Made by a program: the position numbers and the translations under genes
Notes under the pieces: model-generated
What the model saw: the letters and a program-made list of their open reading frames with translations, nothing else
Database searches by the model: none
Told to the model about the DNA's origin: nothing
Assembly (NCBI GenBank): GCA_946482495.1
Contig: CAMLRV010000033.1
Span: 1-14,723, forward strand
Length of the DNA: 14,723 nt
Direction of reading: 5' to 3'
DNA from: an uncultured Flavobacteriia bacterium
Lineage (GTDB): Bacteria; Bacteroidota; Bacteroidia; Flavobacteriales; Flavobacteriaceae
Part shown: one piece after another, positions 6,198 to 12,892 of the stretch
Position numbering within the stretch: the first letter of the stretch is position 1
How the letters are laid out: every line of letters begins with the position of its first letter

Positions 6198-8636
6198 TAA
6201 ACCTGTGAAAGTATCACTTGTTAAAGTAGCTTGTTGTGAACAAACTTCAATAGTGAAATTATTTAATGATCCTGTATCTCCATTGTACCAATCAAATGCA
6301 GAAAGAGTCCAAGTACCATTACCAGATTTTCCATTAAATGTACTTAAAGATTGACTTGGTAAAAATGTTCCAGCAACTGGGTTTCCAGTACATACAGTAG
6401 CAACACCACTATCATCGAATATGATGTTAAATCCTCCTGCAGTAACATTGTTACATTGGTGGTTTGATAATAACATACTTGTTGCATCTGGATGTGCTAA
6501 TGAAATTGCCATATCCCAAAAATAAGTGTGATTCGATGCTAAAGTTACATTTACATCAGATATTGGGTTAGCAATACCAGAAGAAGTTACTGTTTTTGAT
6601 ACAGTTCCTCCTGAAATATTTGCTCCTAATCCATCTGGAACTGCAACTGGAGTATTGTTTGTAAATGAACTACAAACTGTAGTTACAGTGTATCCTACCG
6701 CGAAAGGTTTAGTAGTTACGTTAAAGAAAATATTAGCATTCGCTTTAACCATAAATCTACAATATGGTGCACTAACACCTGCAGGAAGAGTAACAGCTTG
6801 AGAACCATCGTTTGGAGTAGCAGTTACTAATGTATATGCCCAAGTTGCTCCATTATCTGTTGAAAATAAAATGTCAACATTTGCACCACCAGCAATTCCA
6901 CTATTTCCGGCATTTGTCCAAGTTACAGTTTGAGTTGATCCAACTGCATATGAAATTCCATTTGTATTTTGAGAAGTTACATCAAGTGGAGCAATGTTTG
7001 CTACAGTAACAACCACATTTCCAAAATTAGTTTGTCCTCCATTAATTGCATTATCTCTTGCAGTTAATCTGAAGTTTAATGTTCTAGCAACTGAACTTAA
7101 TGCTTCAACTAATATAGCTGAACCTGTAGTAGTTTTACTACCAGCTAAAGTAGAAGCCATTACTGGGAAATATCTTGTTCCTGAAGTAGTTGGTAAATAA
7201 GATCTAAAGTTTGGACCAAGTGTTTTAGTTGTAGATGCTGGACTAGCTGCTTGTAATTGAGCTGCTGCTGCATCATCATATTGTTCCCATTGGTATGTCA
7301 TACTTCCTGTTCCACCAGTATCAGTAGCTGAACCTGTTAAAGCAAAAGGAGTACTTCTTGGAATTGTGTAATTAGCACCCGCGTTAACAACAGGTGTACC
7401 ATGTGTAATTGCAGTTTCAACATCACATGTTTTTGTAGCCATGTTTGTTTGAATTTGTGCAATATTTCCAGCATGGAAAGTATCAATAGAGTGAGCTGCA
7501 ACGTCATAATTAGTAATACCAGCGTATCCCATAATTGTTACACCACTTCCAGGTTCGTAATTTACAGTATTATCTTCTGTTGAGAATGAAAAAGAGTGAT
7601 TTGCACCATACTGATGACCCATTTCGTGAACTACGAAATCAATATCAAAATTATCTCCAACTGGAGCAGTACTTGTAGTATATCCACTTCCTTTTGATCC
7701 GTTTACACATACACAACCAATACATCCAGCATTACCATTGTTTCCAATAGCCGACATTAAGTGTCCAATGTCGTAATTTGCATTACCAACTTGTGCAGTT
7801 AATGTATTTTGTAATTCAGTGTTATAATTTGCATCTGTATTTCCGTAAGGATCCGTACCAGCATTTAAATATAAAATAGTTGTATTATTAACTAAGTTCA
7901 TGTGAATAGCTAAATCTTTTTCGTAAACACCGTTTACTCTTGTTAAAGTTGCATTAACAGCAGCTAAAACTAAAGGAGTTGTTCCTCCAAAGTAAGCAGA
8001 ATATTCACCAGTAACAGACATAGCTAATCTGAAAGTTCTGTAAACTGCATCACTAGACATAACTGAATTGCCAATTTTTCCTAAATCAGCCTCTAAATGC
8101 TCTTCAGGTGTAGCACATGTGAAAGGTGCTCTTCTTACTTGGCTCTTGTTGTAAACCGCGTAAATAGTGTTGTCAGCAGAGAAAGCTTCAGCATATTCAG
8201 TTGGTTTTTCAGCTCTGAATGTCATAGTCTGAATACCTTCTGGGCTAATACTTAATCTTACTTGAGCATGTTGGTCGTCTATTCCTTGTCCAACATAAGC
8301 TCTAATATCTGGAAATTGAGCTTGTAATTCAGTATCGAAGTTTGATGCTTCGTACATTTTAAATTTCTCTAATTTTCCGTCTGAATTTGGAAGTTCAACA
8401 ATTGCAAATTGTGCGTTTTGAACAAATCTGTCCTGAGCAGTATAAAGTTTTTGTTTTAAACTTTGTAAATCAATTTTGAAAAGTTTAAACTGTACAGGAA
8501 AACTTGGTCTTTGAACAGTTTTTTTAATAGCAGTTACATCGCTATTACCAACTGCTGACCAATCCTTTTTGGTTTGAGCTTGCATTCCTGATGCAAATAG
8601 CATCATTAATGAAAGGCATAGTAGTGTTTTTTTCAT
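5952..8636 (-). CDS. Secreted reprolysin-like zinc metalloprotease with P-domain and type IX sorting domain (protease 2)
   Basis: 894 residues, paralogue of the neighbouring 1123-residue protease. A signal peptide (1-20, cleavage probably MQA/Q) is followed by a propeptide with KMYEASNFD, RAYVG and LSISP segments shared with protease 1, and a lone Cys174 (PFTC). The metzincin domain has HEMGHQYGANH (His337, Glu338, His341, His347), Met-turn Met369 in IMGYAG, and the same GCIGCVC loop. Ig/REJ-like modules follow to about 650, then a P-domain at 655-799 and a type A sorting domain at 814-894. Compared with protease 1 it lacks the extra Ig-like module and the FnIII module; the Ig region runs straight into the P-domain. 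Expected to be an extracellular or surface endopeptidase; the substrate is unknown. It has its own promoter and terminator, so the pair need not be an operon. Confidence 0.93.
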   Translation of the reverse strand: MKKTLLCLSLMMLFASGMQAQTKKDWSAVGNSDVTAIKKTVQRPSFPVQFKLFKIDLQSLKQKLYTAQDRFVQNAQFAIVELPNSDGKLEKFKMYEASNFDTELQAQFPDIRAYVGQGIDDQHAQVRLSISPEGIQTMTFRAEKPTEYAEAFSADNTIYAVYNKSQVRRAPFTCATPEEHLEADLGKIGNSVMSSDAVYRTFRLAMSVTGEYSAYFGGTTPLVLAAVNATLTRVNGVYEKDLAIHMNLVNNTTILYLNAGTDPYGNTDANYNTELQNTLTAQVGNANYDIGHLMSAIGNNGNAGCIGCVCVNGSKGSGYTTSTAPVGDNFDIDFVVHEMGHQYGANHSFSFSTEDNTVNYEPGSGVTIMGYAGITNYDVAAHSIDTFHAGNIAQIQTNMATKTCDVETAITHGTPVVNAGANYTIPRSTPFALTGSATDTGGTGSMTYQWEQYDDAAAAQLQAASPASTTKTLGPNFRSYLPTTSGTRYFPVMASTLAGSKTTTGSAILVEALSSVARTLNFRLTARDNAINGGQTNFGNVVVTVANIAPLDVTSQNTNGISYAVGSTQTVTWTNAGNSGIAGGANVDILFSTDNGATWAYTLVTATPNDGSQAVTLPAGVSAPYCRFMVKANANIFFNVTTKPFAVGYTVTTVCSSFTNNTPVAVPDGLGANISGGTVSKTVTSSGIANPISDVNVTLASNHTYFWDMAISLAHPDATSMLLSNHQCNNVTAGGFNIIFDDSGVATVCTGNPVAGTFLPSQSLSTFNGKSGNGTWTLSAFDWYNGDTGSLNNFTIEVCSQQATLTSDTFTGLDDFSIYPNPNNGNFNIKFTSQSSNNVEIMVHDLRGRQVFNKSYDSNSVFNQNIQLNNVESGIYIVTVKDGDRQENKKIVIE

Positions 8637-8659
8637 GGTTTATTTGATTAATTATTAGA

Positions 8660-8688
8660 CAAATATAAAAAAAAATATATTTATCCAA
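8660..8688 (-). promoter_or_regulatory. Promoter of protease 2 (-33 TTG, -7 TATATTTG)
   Basis: On the - strand, TTG (complement of 8686-8688) lies 18 bases upstream of TATATTTG (complement of 8660-8667). This fits the Bacteroidota primary sigma promoter TTG-N17-23-TAnnTTTG well. Transcription would start near 8653, about 17 bases before the ATG. This is the best promoter match in the window. Confidence 0.75.
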
Positions 8689-8740
8689 TTAAAAATTAAC
8701 AATTGTTGGAAGATTTATAATAATTCATCATGAAAAAAAT

Positions 8741-8748
8741 TACTTTTG
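8741..8748 (+). promoter_or_regulatory. Promoter of ribF, -7 element
   Basis: TACTTTTG is an exact TAnnTTTG match 16 bases before the ribF TTG start, implying a leader of about 10 bases. The nearest TTG upstream (8706-8708) is 32 bases away, too far for a standard -33 element. It is divergent from the protease 2 promoter within the same 128-bp gap. Confidence 0.6.
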
Positions 8749-8764
8749 CAAAAAAAATACAATT

Positions 8765-9697
8765 TTGAGGGTTTTTAATTCTATAAATGATTTTGTCACT
8801 TCACAAAAAACGATTGTTACTTTAGGTACTTTTGATGGAGTACATATTGGGCATAAAGCAATATTAGATAAAATTTGTACTGTGGCACAAAATGAAAATT
8901 TAGAAAGTGTGATACTTACTTTTTTTCCACATCCTAGATTGATTGTATCTAATAATTACGATATTAAGTTATTGAACACAATTGAAGAAAAATCTACTTT
9001 ATTAGAAAAAAAAGGAATCCATAATTTTATCATTCATCCTTTTGATAAAACCTTTTCAGAATTATCACCAAGGGATTTTGTTAAAAAAGTTTTAGTTGAA
9101 AAATTAAATATTCAGAAAATAATTATCGGTCACGATCATAAATTTGGAAAAGACCGTGCTGCCGATTTTAATGATTTAATTGACTTCGGAAAAGAATTTG
9201 GTTTTGAAGTGGAAGAAATTTCAGCACAACAAATTAATGAGGTTTCTGTGAGTTCTACTAAAATTAGAAATTCACTTTTAGAAGGAAATATTTCTTTAGC
9301 CAACGAATATTTAGGCTATCCATATGTGTTAACTGGAAATGTCGTGAAAGGGAATCAACTTGGTAGAACCATCAATTTTCCAACTGCAAATATTGAAATT
9401 CCTGAAGATTATAAATTAATTCCTAAAAATGGAGTATATATAGTTTCGGCCTATGTAAATAATCAGTCTATTTTTGGGATGATGAATATTGGTGTAAAGC
9501 CAACTTTAGGAGAAAATAAATTATCTATTGAAGTGCATTTACTAGATTTTAATCAGGATATTTATCATCAGAAAATTCAAGTGAATATTTTAGAACGACT
9601 TCGTGATGAACAAAAGTTCGAATCCTTTGAGGCTTTAAAATCTCAGTTAGAATTAGACAAAAAAAACACCATTGAATATTTCGAAAAATTAAAATGA
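8765..9697 (+). CDS. ribF: Bifunctional riboflavin kinase / FAD synthetase
   Basis: Converts riboflavin to FMN (kinase) and FMN to FAD (adenylyltransferase), both using ATP, in the cytoplasm. The N-terminal nucleotidyltransferase domain has GTFDGVHIGH (21-30) and SSTKIR (163-168). The C-terminal flavokinase domain (about 186-308) has GRTINFPTAN (200-209), GMMNIGVKPT (238-247) and the conserved Glu256 in IEVHLLDF. The 310-residue length is normal. The start codon is TTG at 8765: no ATG occurs in frame before the GMMNIG motif, the TTG sits just after a -7 element, and MRVFNSINDF fits RibF N-termini. The stop overlaps the start of the next gene by 4 bases (ATGA), suggesting translational coupling with it. 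Confidence 0.96.
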   Translation: MRVFNSINDFVTSQKTIVTLGTFDGVHIGHKAILDKICTVAQNENLESVILTFFPHPRLIVSNNYDIKLLNTIEEKSTLLEKKGIHNFIIHPFDKTFSELSPRDFVKKVLVEKLNIQKIIIGHDHKFGKDRAADFNDLIDFGKEFGFEVEEISAQQINEVSVSSTKIRNSLLEGNISLANEYLGYPYVLTGNVVKGNQLGRTINFPTANIEIPEDYKLIPKNGVYIVSAYVNNQSIFGMMNIGVKPTLGENKLSIEVHLLDFNQDIYHQKIQVNILERLRDEQKFESFEALKSQLELDKKNTIEYFEKLK

Positions 9698-10986
9698 TGC
9701 AAAAATGGCTTTCAGAAAAAATTGATAATTCTGGATTAGTAATTTTTAGAATATTACTAGGATTGTTAATTATGGGAGAAAGTTTTGGAGCTATCTTTTT
9801 AGGCTGGATTGAAGCTGTTTTTGTTCAAAGTAAATTCACTTTTAGTTTTATTGGTTTCGAATTTCTGCAATTTCTACATGGCGAAAAAATGTATACCTAT
9901 TTTTTTGTAATGGGAATTTTGGGTTTATTTATCACGTTAGGTTTGTTTTACAGATTTGCAATGGTAGCTTTTACTCTTATGTGGTCCACCGTTTACCTAA
10001 TTCAGAAGGAATCTTATAATAATCATTACTATTTTTTAATTCTAATTTGTGTGATCATGATTTTTTTGCCAGCCAATGGTAAATTAAGTATGGATGCGAA
10101 ATTATTCCCGAAAATTAAGCAAAATAAAATCCCGAGATGGATGCCATATCTGTTAATTTTTCAATTGGCAATCTTATATTTTTATGCGGCAATTGCAAAG
10201 TTATATCCAGATTGGTTAGACGGAACTTTTTCTAAAATTCTTTTAAATGGGATTACACAACGTCAATTTTTACTAGATATTTTTAATCAGAAATGGTTTT
10301 TATTGTTGTATGCTTATGCAGGAATTTTATTCGATTTGTTAATTGTACCAGCATTAATTTGGAAAAAAACTAGAAAATTGGCCATTTTAGCTTCACTCGG
10401 ATTTCATCTTTTTAATGCATATTCTTTGCGAATTGGAATTTTTCCTTTTTTAGCCTTAAGTTTTATTGTGCTGTTTTATGATGAAATTCCTTTAAAATTC
10501 TTAAAAAATAAAGACGAAAATCTTCCAGAAAGGAAAATCAACACCAAACTATTTATGTGTTTTTTTGTGCCTTTTTTTATTGTTCAGATTTTATTTCCAT
10601 TACGCCATTATGTAATAAAAGGTGATGTGTTATTTACAGAAGAAGGTCATAGATTAGCTTGGCGAATGATGCTTCGTGAAAGAAAGGGAACTATAAATAT
10701 TAAAGTCGTCGATAAAAAAACAAAAGCGTTTTACGACTATAATTTTACTTCAGATTTAACACCCAGACAAGCAGCAATTATGAGTAATGCGCCTGATTTT
10801 ATTTGGCAATTTTGTCAAAGAATTAAAAAGCAATCTCCAAAACCTATTTCCATTTTTGTAGATTGTCATGTTTCTATAAACAGGCGGCCTTATTTAAGAT
10901 TAATCGACGAAAAAACAGATATGGCAACCGCTAAGTTCGATTATTTTGCTCATAATGAATGGATTTTACTACAAGACTTAAACTGA
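9694..10986 (+). CDS. HTTM membrane protein, vitamin-K-dependent gamma-carboxylase homologue
   Basis: A 430-residue protein with several hydrophobic helices in residues 1-265, a short basic linker, another helix about 277-297 and a soluble C-terminal part. It resembles the animal enzyme that carboxylates Glu using reduced vitamin K. By recall of the human sequence, NNH at 109-111 matches the region of human His160, AKLYPDW (168-174) places Lys169 at the catalytic base Lys218, and FHLFN with IGIFP (237-251) matches the His287 segment. The C-terminal AWRMM, and VSIN followed by RLID, also resemble the human protein. Bacteria that make menaquinone could supply the quinol. The reaction here is unknown; from memory, a Leptospira homologue showed altered activity rather than normal protein carboxylation. 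It starts within the ribF stop (ATGA), with a second in-frame ATG at 9697. Family confident, function open. Confidence 0.85.
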   Translation: MMQKWLSEKIDNSGLVIFRILLGLLIMGESFGAIFLGWIEAVFVQSKFTFSFIGFEFLQFLHGEKMYTYFFVMGILGLFITLGLFYRFAMVAFTLMWSTVYLIQKESYNNHYYFLILICVIMIFLPANGKLSMDAKLFPKIKQNKIPRWMPYLLIFQLAILYFYAAIAKLYPDWLDGTFSKILLNGITQRQFLLDIFNQKWFLLLYAYAGILFDLLIVPALIWKKTRKLAILASLGFHLFNAYSLRIGIFPFLALSFIVLFYDEIPLKFLKNKDENLPERKINTKLFMCFFVPFFIVQILFPLRHYVIKGDVLFTEEGHRLAWRMMLRERKGTINIKVVDKKTKAFYDYNFTSDLTPRQAAIMSNAPDFIWQFCQRIKKQSPKPISIFVDCHVSINRRPYLRLIDEKTDMATAKFDYFAHNEWILLQDLN

Positions 10987-11013
10987 AAAAATTAAAATAA
11001 AAGTTAAAAATTC

Positions 11014-11028
11014 ATCTGAAAATCAGAT
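11014..11028 (+). other. Small hairpin after the carboxylase-like gene
   Basis: ATCTGA-AAA-TCAGAT forms a 6-bp stem with a 3-base loop, 27 bases after the stop. It is followed only by A/T-mixed DNA, not a clean T-tract. It could be a weak terminator or transcript end of the ribF operon; no better terminator is visible before the next gene. Confidence 0.35.
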
Positions 11029-11075
11029 AGATAATAATTTATTTCGTACATTTATGGTAGTCAAAAATTAGCTAC

Positions 11076-11133
11076 TATGAAATCGCGGGTAAAGCGTTTG
11101 TGAAATAAATTCTTATAAAAAGGCGATCTCATA
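11076..11133 (+). repeat. Imperfect inverted repeat upstream of the small membrane protein
   Basis: TATGAAATCGC (11076-11086) and GCGATCTCATA (11123-11133) are complementary at 10 of 11 positions across a 36-base spacer. Transcribed, this could form an 11-bp stem in a leader RNA. It lies in a locally more GC-rich part of the 178-bp gap (10987-11164), which holds no recognisable gene. Confidence 0.5.
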
Positions 11134-11164
11134 TATTTAATGTAAATAACTTAAATCTTTATAT

Positions 11165-11608
11165 ATGAAAAATCAAGTTGAAATTAAAAACGGAATCTTA
11201 ATTTTTGTTGGTATTGGTGTTTTCTTCTTACTAATGGATTTATTTGGGTTAGCTGACAAAAATTATTTAAGAATTTTGAACGCCTTTATTGTGCTTTTCG
11301 GAATTTGGAAAACAATTAAAAGTAATTATGCAAACGGAACAACAGAGTATCTAGAAAACCTAGTTTCTGGGTTTAAAACAGGAATTATTGGAGTGGTTTT
11401 AGGTATTGCCGGACTTATAGCTTTCGTGTATATTAAAGGTGGTGAAGTGTATTTAGCAAAATTATCAGATACTTTCTTTTTTACAGGAAAAACCAATCTT
11501 ATTAAGTATTGTGCCGTGTTGTTTTTTGAAGGAGTTGCTTCGTCATTAATTGGTTCTTTTGCCATAATGCAATATTGGAAAGACGTTCATGTTGTTTCAA
11601 AACATTAA
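11165..11608 (+). CDS. Small four-helix membrane protein, function unknown
   Basis: 147 residues with four likely membrane helices at about 10-28, 34-50, 70-91 and 114-136. Both ends and the loops are polar, with no signal peptide and no catalytic motif I can name. Helix count and size are like the DUF4199 type of Bacteroidota membrane proteins, but I cannot confirm membership. The sequence has the same codon style as its neighbours, so it looks native. It is 178 bp from the gene upstream and 68 bp from bioB, with a weak -7-like TATATTTA at 11132-11139. The ATG at 11165 gives a good N-terminus (MKNQVEIKNG then helix 1). Real gene, unknown role. Confidence 0.85.
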   Translation: MKNQVEIKNGILIFVGIGVFFLLMDLFGLADKNYLRILNAFIVLFGIWKTIKSNYANGTTEYLENLVSGFKTGIIGVVLGIAGLIAFVYIKGGEVYLAKLSDTFFFTGKTNLIKYCAVLFFEGVASSLIGSFAIMQYWKDVHVVSKH

Positions 11609-11631
11609 AAACTTTTTCACATAAATTTTTT

Positions 11632-11659
11632 CTTCAAATGTAAATCACTACTTTTGAAG
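11632..11659 (+). promoter_or_regulatory. bioB promoter with overlapping inverted repeat
   Basis: TACTTTTG (11649-11656) is an exact TAnnTTTG -7 element ending 20 bases before the bioB ATG. It overlaps the right arm of a 7-bp inverted repeat, CTTCAAA (11632-11638) and TTTGAAG (11653-11659), with a 14-base spacer. The repeat could be an operator, but its half-sites do not resemble the TTGTAAACC sequence of classic BirA operators. No clear -33 TTG is seen. Confidence 0.55.
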
Positions 11660-11676
11660 CATTAATTTATGATTTT

Positions 11677-12759
11677 ATGAGTGTGACTAAACATAACTGG
11701 ACGAAAGAAGAAATAATTGCTATTTATAACAAACCTTTAATGGAGTTGTTATATGACGCTGCATCAATACATAGAGAACATCATGATCCAAATACGGTTC
11801 AGGTTTCTACACTTTTATCGATAAAAACGGGAGGCTGCCCAGAAGACTGTGGATATTGCCCTCAAGCAGCGCGTTATCATACTGATATTGAAGGTAATGA
11901 TTTAATGTCGGTTTCTCAAGTAAAAGCGCAAGCTTTACGTGCCAAATCTTCTGGCTCATCTAGAGTTTGTATGGGTGCGGCTTGGAGAAATGTAAAAGAC
12001 GGACCAGAATTTGATCAAGTATTGGAAATGGTTCGTACGATTAATAAATTAGACATGGAAGTGTGTTGTACTTTAGGTATGATTACTGAAAATCAAGCAC
12101 ACCGTTTAGCGGAAGCTGGTTTGTATGCTTACAATCACAATTTAGATTCTTCGGAAGAATATTATAAAGAAGTTATTTCAACTCGTGGTTTTGAAGACCG
12201 TTTAGAAACTATTGATAATGTTCGTAAAACAAATGTAACCGTTTGTAGCGGAGGAATTATCGGTATGGGTGAAAGTATAGAAGATAGAGCTGGTATGTTA
12301 GTAGCGCTTTCAACTTTAAATCCACAACCAGAATCGGTGCCAATTAATGCCTTAGTAGCAGTAGAAGGAACTCCGCTAGAAGATGAAAAGCCTGTTGAAA
12401 TTTGGGAAATGATTCGTATGGTAGCAACTACTAGAATTGTAATGCCAGAAACTCAAGTGCGTTTATCTGCTGGAAGAACTAACATGAGTAGAGAAGGACA
12501 AGCGATGTGTTTCTTTGCGGGTGCGAATTCAATTTTTGCTGGAGATAAATTATTAACGACTCCAAATCCAGATGTAGATGAAGACATGAAAATGTTTGAA
12601 TTGTTAGGATTAAATCCACAAAAACCATTCATCAAAAAAATGCAGCCAGAAACAGTGGAAGCTGCGGATTCTAAATTTGAAGCTTTAGGAGAAAAACCAA
12701 AATGGTCAAGACCTGGACATACAATCGAAAGAAATTTAGAAGCTTCTGGAAAGAAATAA
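11677..12759 (+). CDS. bioB: Biotin synthase
   Basis: Radical SAM enzyme that inserts sulfur into dethiobiotin to make biotin, the last step of the pathway. The CxxxCxYC motif, Cys54, Cys58 and Cys61, binds the [4Fe-4S] cluster. The [2Fe-2S] ligands are all in place: Cys98 (SRVCMGAAW), Cys130 (EVCCTLG), Cys190 (VCSGGIIG) and Arg262 (VRLSAGR), matching E. coli Cys97, Cys128, Cys188 and Arg260. The 360-residue length and the C-terminal segment (AGANSIF, TTPNPDVDED) are typical. The ATG at 11677 follows a -7 element closely. No other biotin genes are adjacent, and a strong terminator follows, so it appears monocistronic. Complete and presumably active. Confidence 0.98.
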   Translation: MSVTKHNWTKEEIIAIYNKPLMELLYDAASIHREHHDPNTVQVSTLLSIKTGGCPEDCGYCPQAARYHTDIEGNDLMSVSQVKAQALRAKSSGSSRVCMGAAWRNVKDGPEFDQVLEMVRTINKLDMEVCCTLGMITENQAHRLAEAGLYAYNHNLDSSEEYYKEVISTRGFEDRLETIDNVRKTNVTVCSGGIIGMGESIEDRAGMLVALSTLNPQPESVPINALVAVEGTPLEDEKPVEIWEMIRMVATTRIVMPETQVRLSAGRTNMSREGQAMCFFAGANSIFAGDKLLTTPNPDVDEDMKMFELLGLNPQKPFIKKMQPETVEAADSKFEALGEKPKWSRPGHTIERNLEASGKK

Positions 12760-12777
12760 TTTTAAAATCTAAATCAT

Positions 12778-12809
12778 AAAAAAGCCCAAACATTTGTTTG
12801 GGCTTTTTT
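12778..12809. terminator. Terminator of bioB, probably bidirectional
   Basis: GCCCAAAC (12784-12791) pairs with GTTTGGGC (12796-12803) around a 4-base loop. A6 before and T6 after extend the stem to 14 bp. It lies 18 bases after bioB. The flanking A-tract also gives a U-tract on the - strand, so it may end the opposing glycosyltransferase transcript, whose stop is 83 bases away. Confidence 0.9.
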
Positions 12810-12815
12810 ATTTTA

Positions 12816-12891
12816 AACCAGATAAAGAGTGACGATTTACTAACCACAATAAATAAAAAAAAACACTACTTTTTTTGTCACTCTTAACCAG
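12816..12891. repeat. Inverted repeat flanked by short direct repeats
   Basis: AAGAGTGAC (12825-12833) and GTCACTCTT (12877-12885) are perfect 9-bp inverted copies. They lie between two copies of AACCAG (12816-12821 and 12886-12891). The inside includes an A9-CACTAC-T7 segment that could itself fold. It could be a structured 3' end for the glycosyltransferase transcript or the remnant of a very small element. No coding capacity. Confidence 0.4.
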
Positions 12892-12892
12892 T

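Noticed and set aside
6994..7583. Open frames on the + strand at 6994-7200 and 7401-7583
   Set aside because: Antisense to protease 2, with no recognisable protein features.
2436..8636. Protease pair as a toxin or defence system
   Set aside because: The domain layout is that of ordinary type IX-secreted extracellular proteases; no immunity gene, toxin domain or mobile context is present.
8730..8768. Short frame of 12 codons (MKKITFAKKIQF) ending at the ribF start
   Set aside because: The ribF -7 element (8741-8748) lies inside it, so the transcript would begin after its ATG.
11326..11565. 79-residue frame on the - strand
   Set aside because: Fully antisense to the small membrane protein gene, with no family signal.
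12453..12635. 60-residue frame on the - strand
   Set aside because: Fully antisense to bioB, which is an unambiguous gene.
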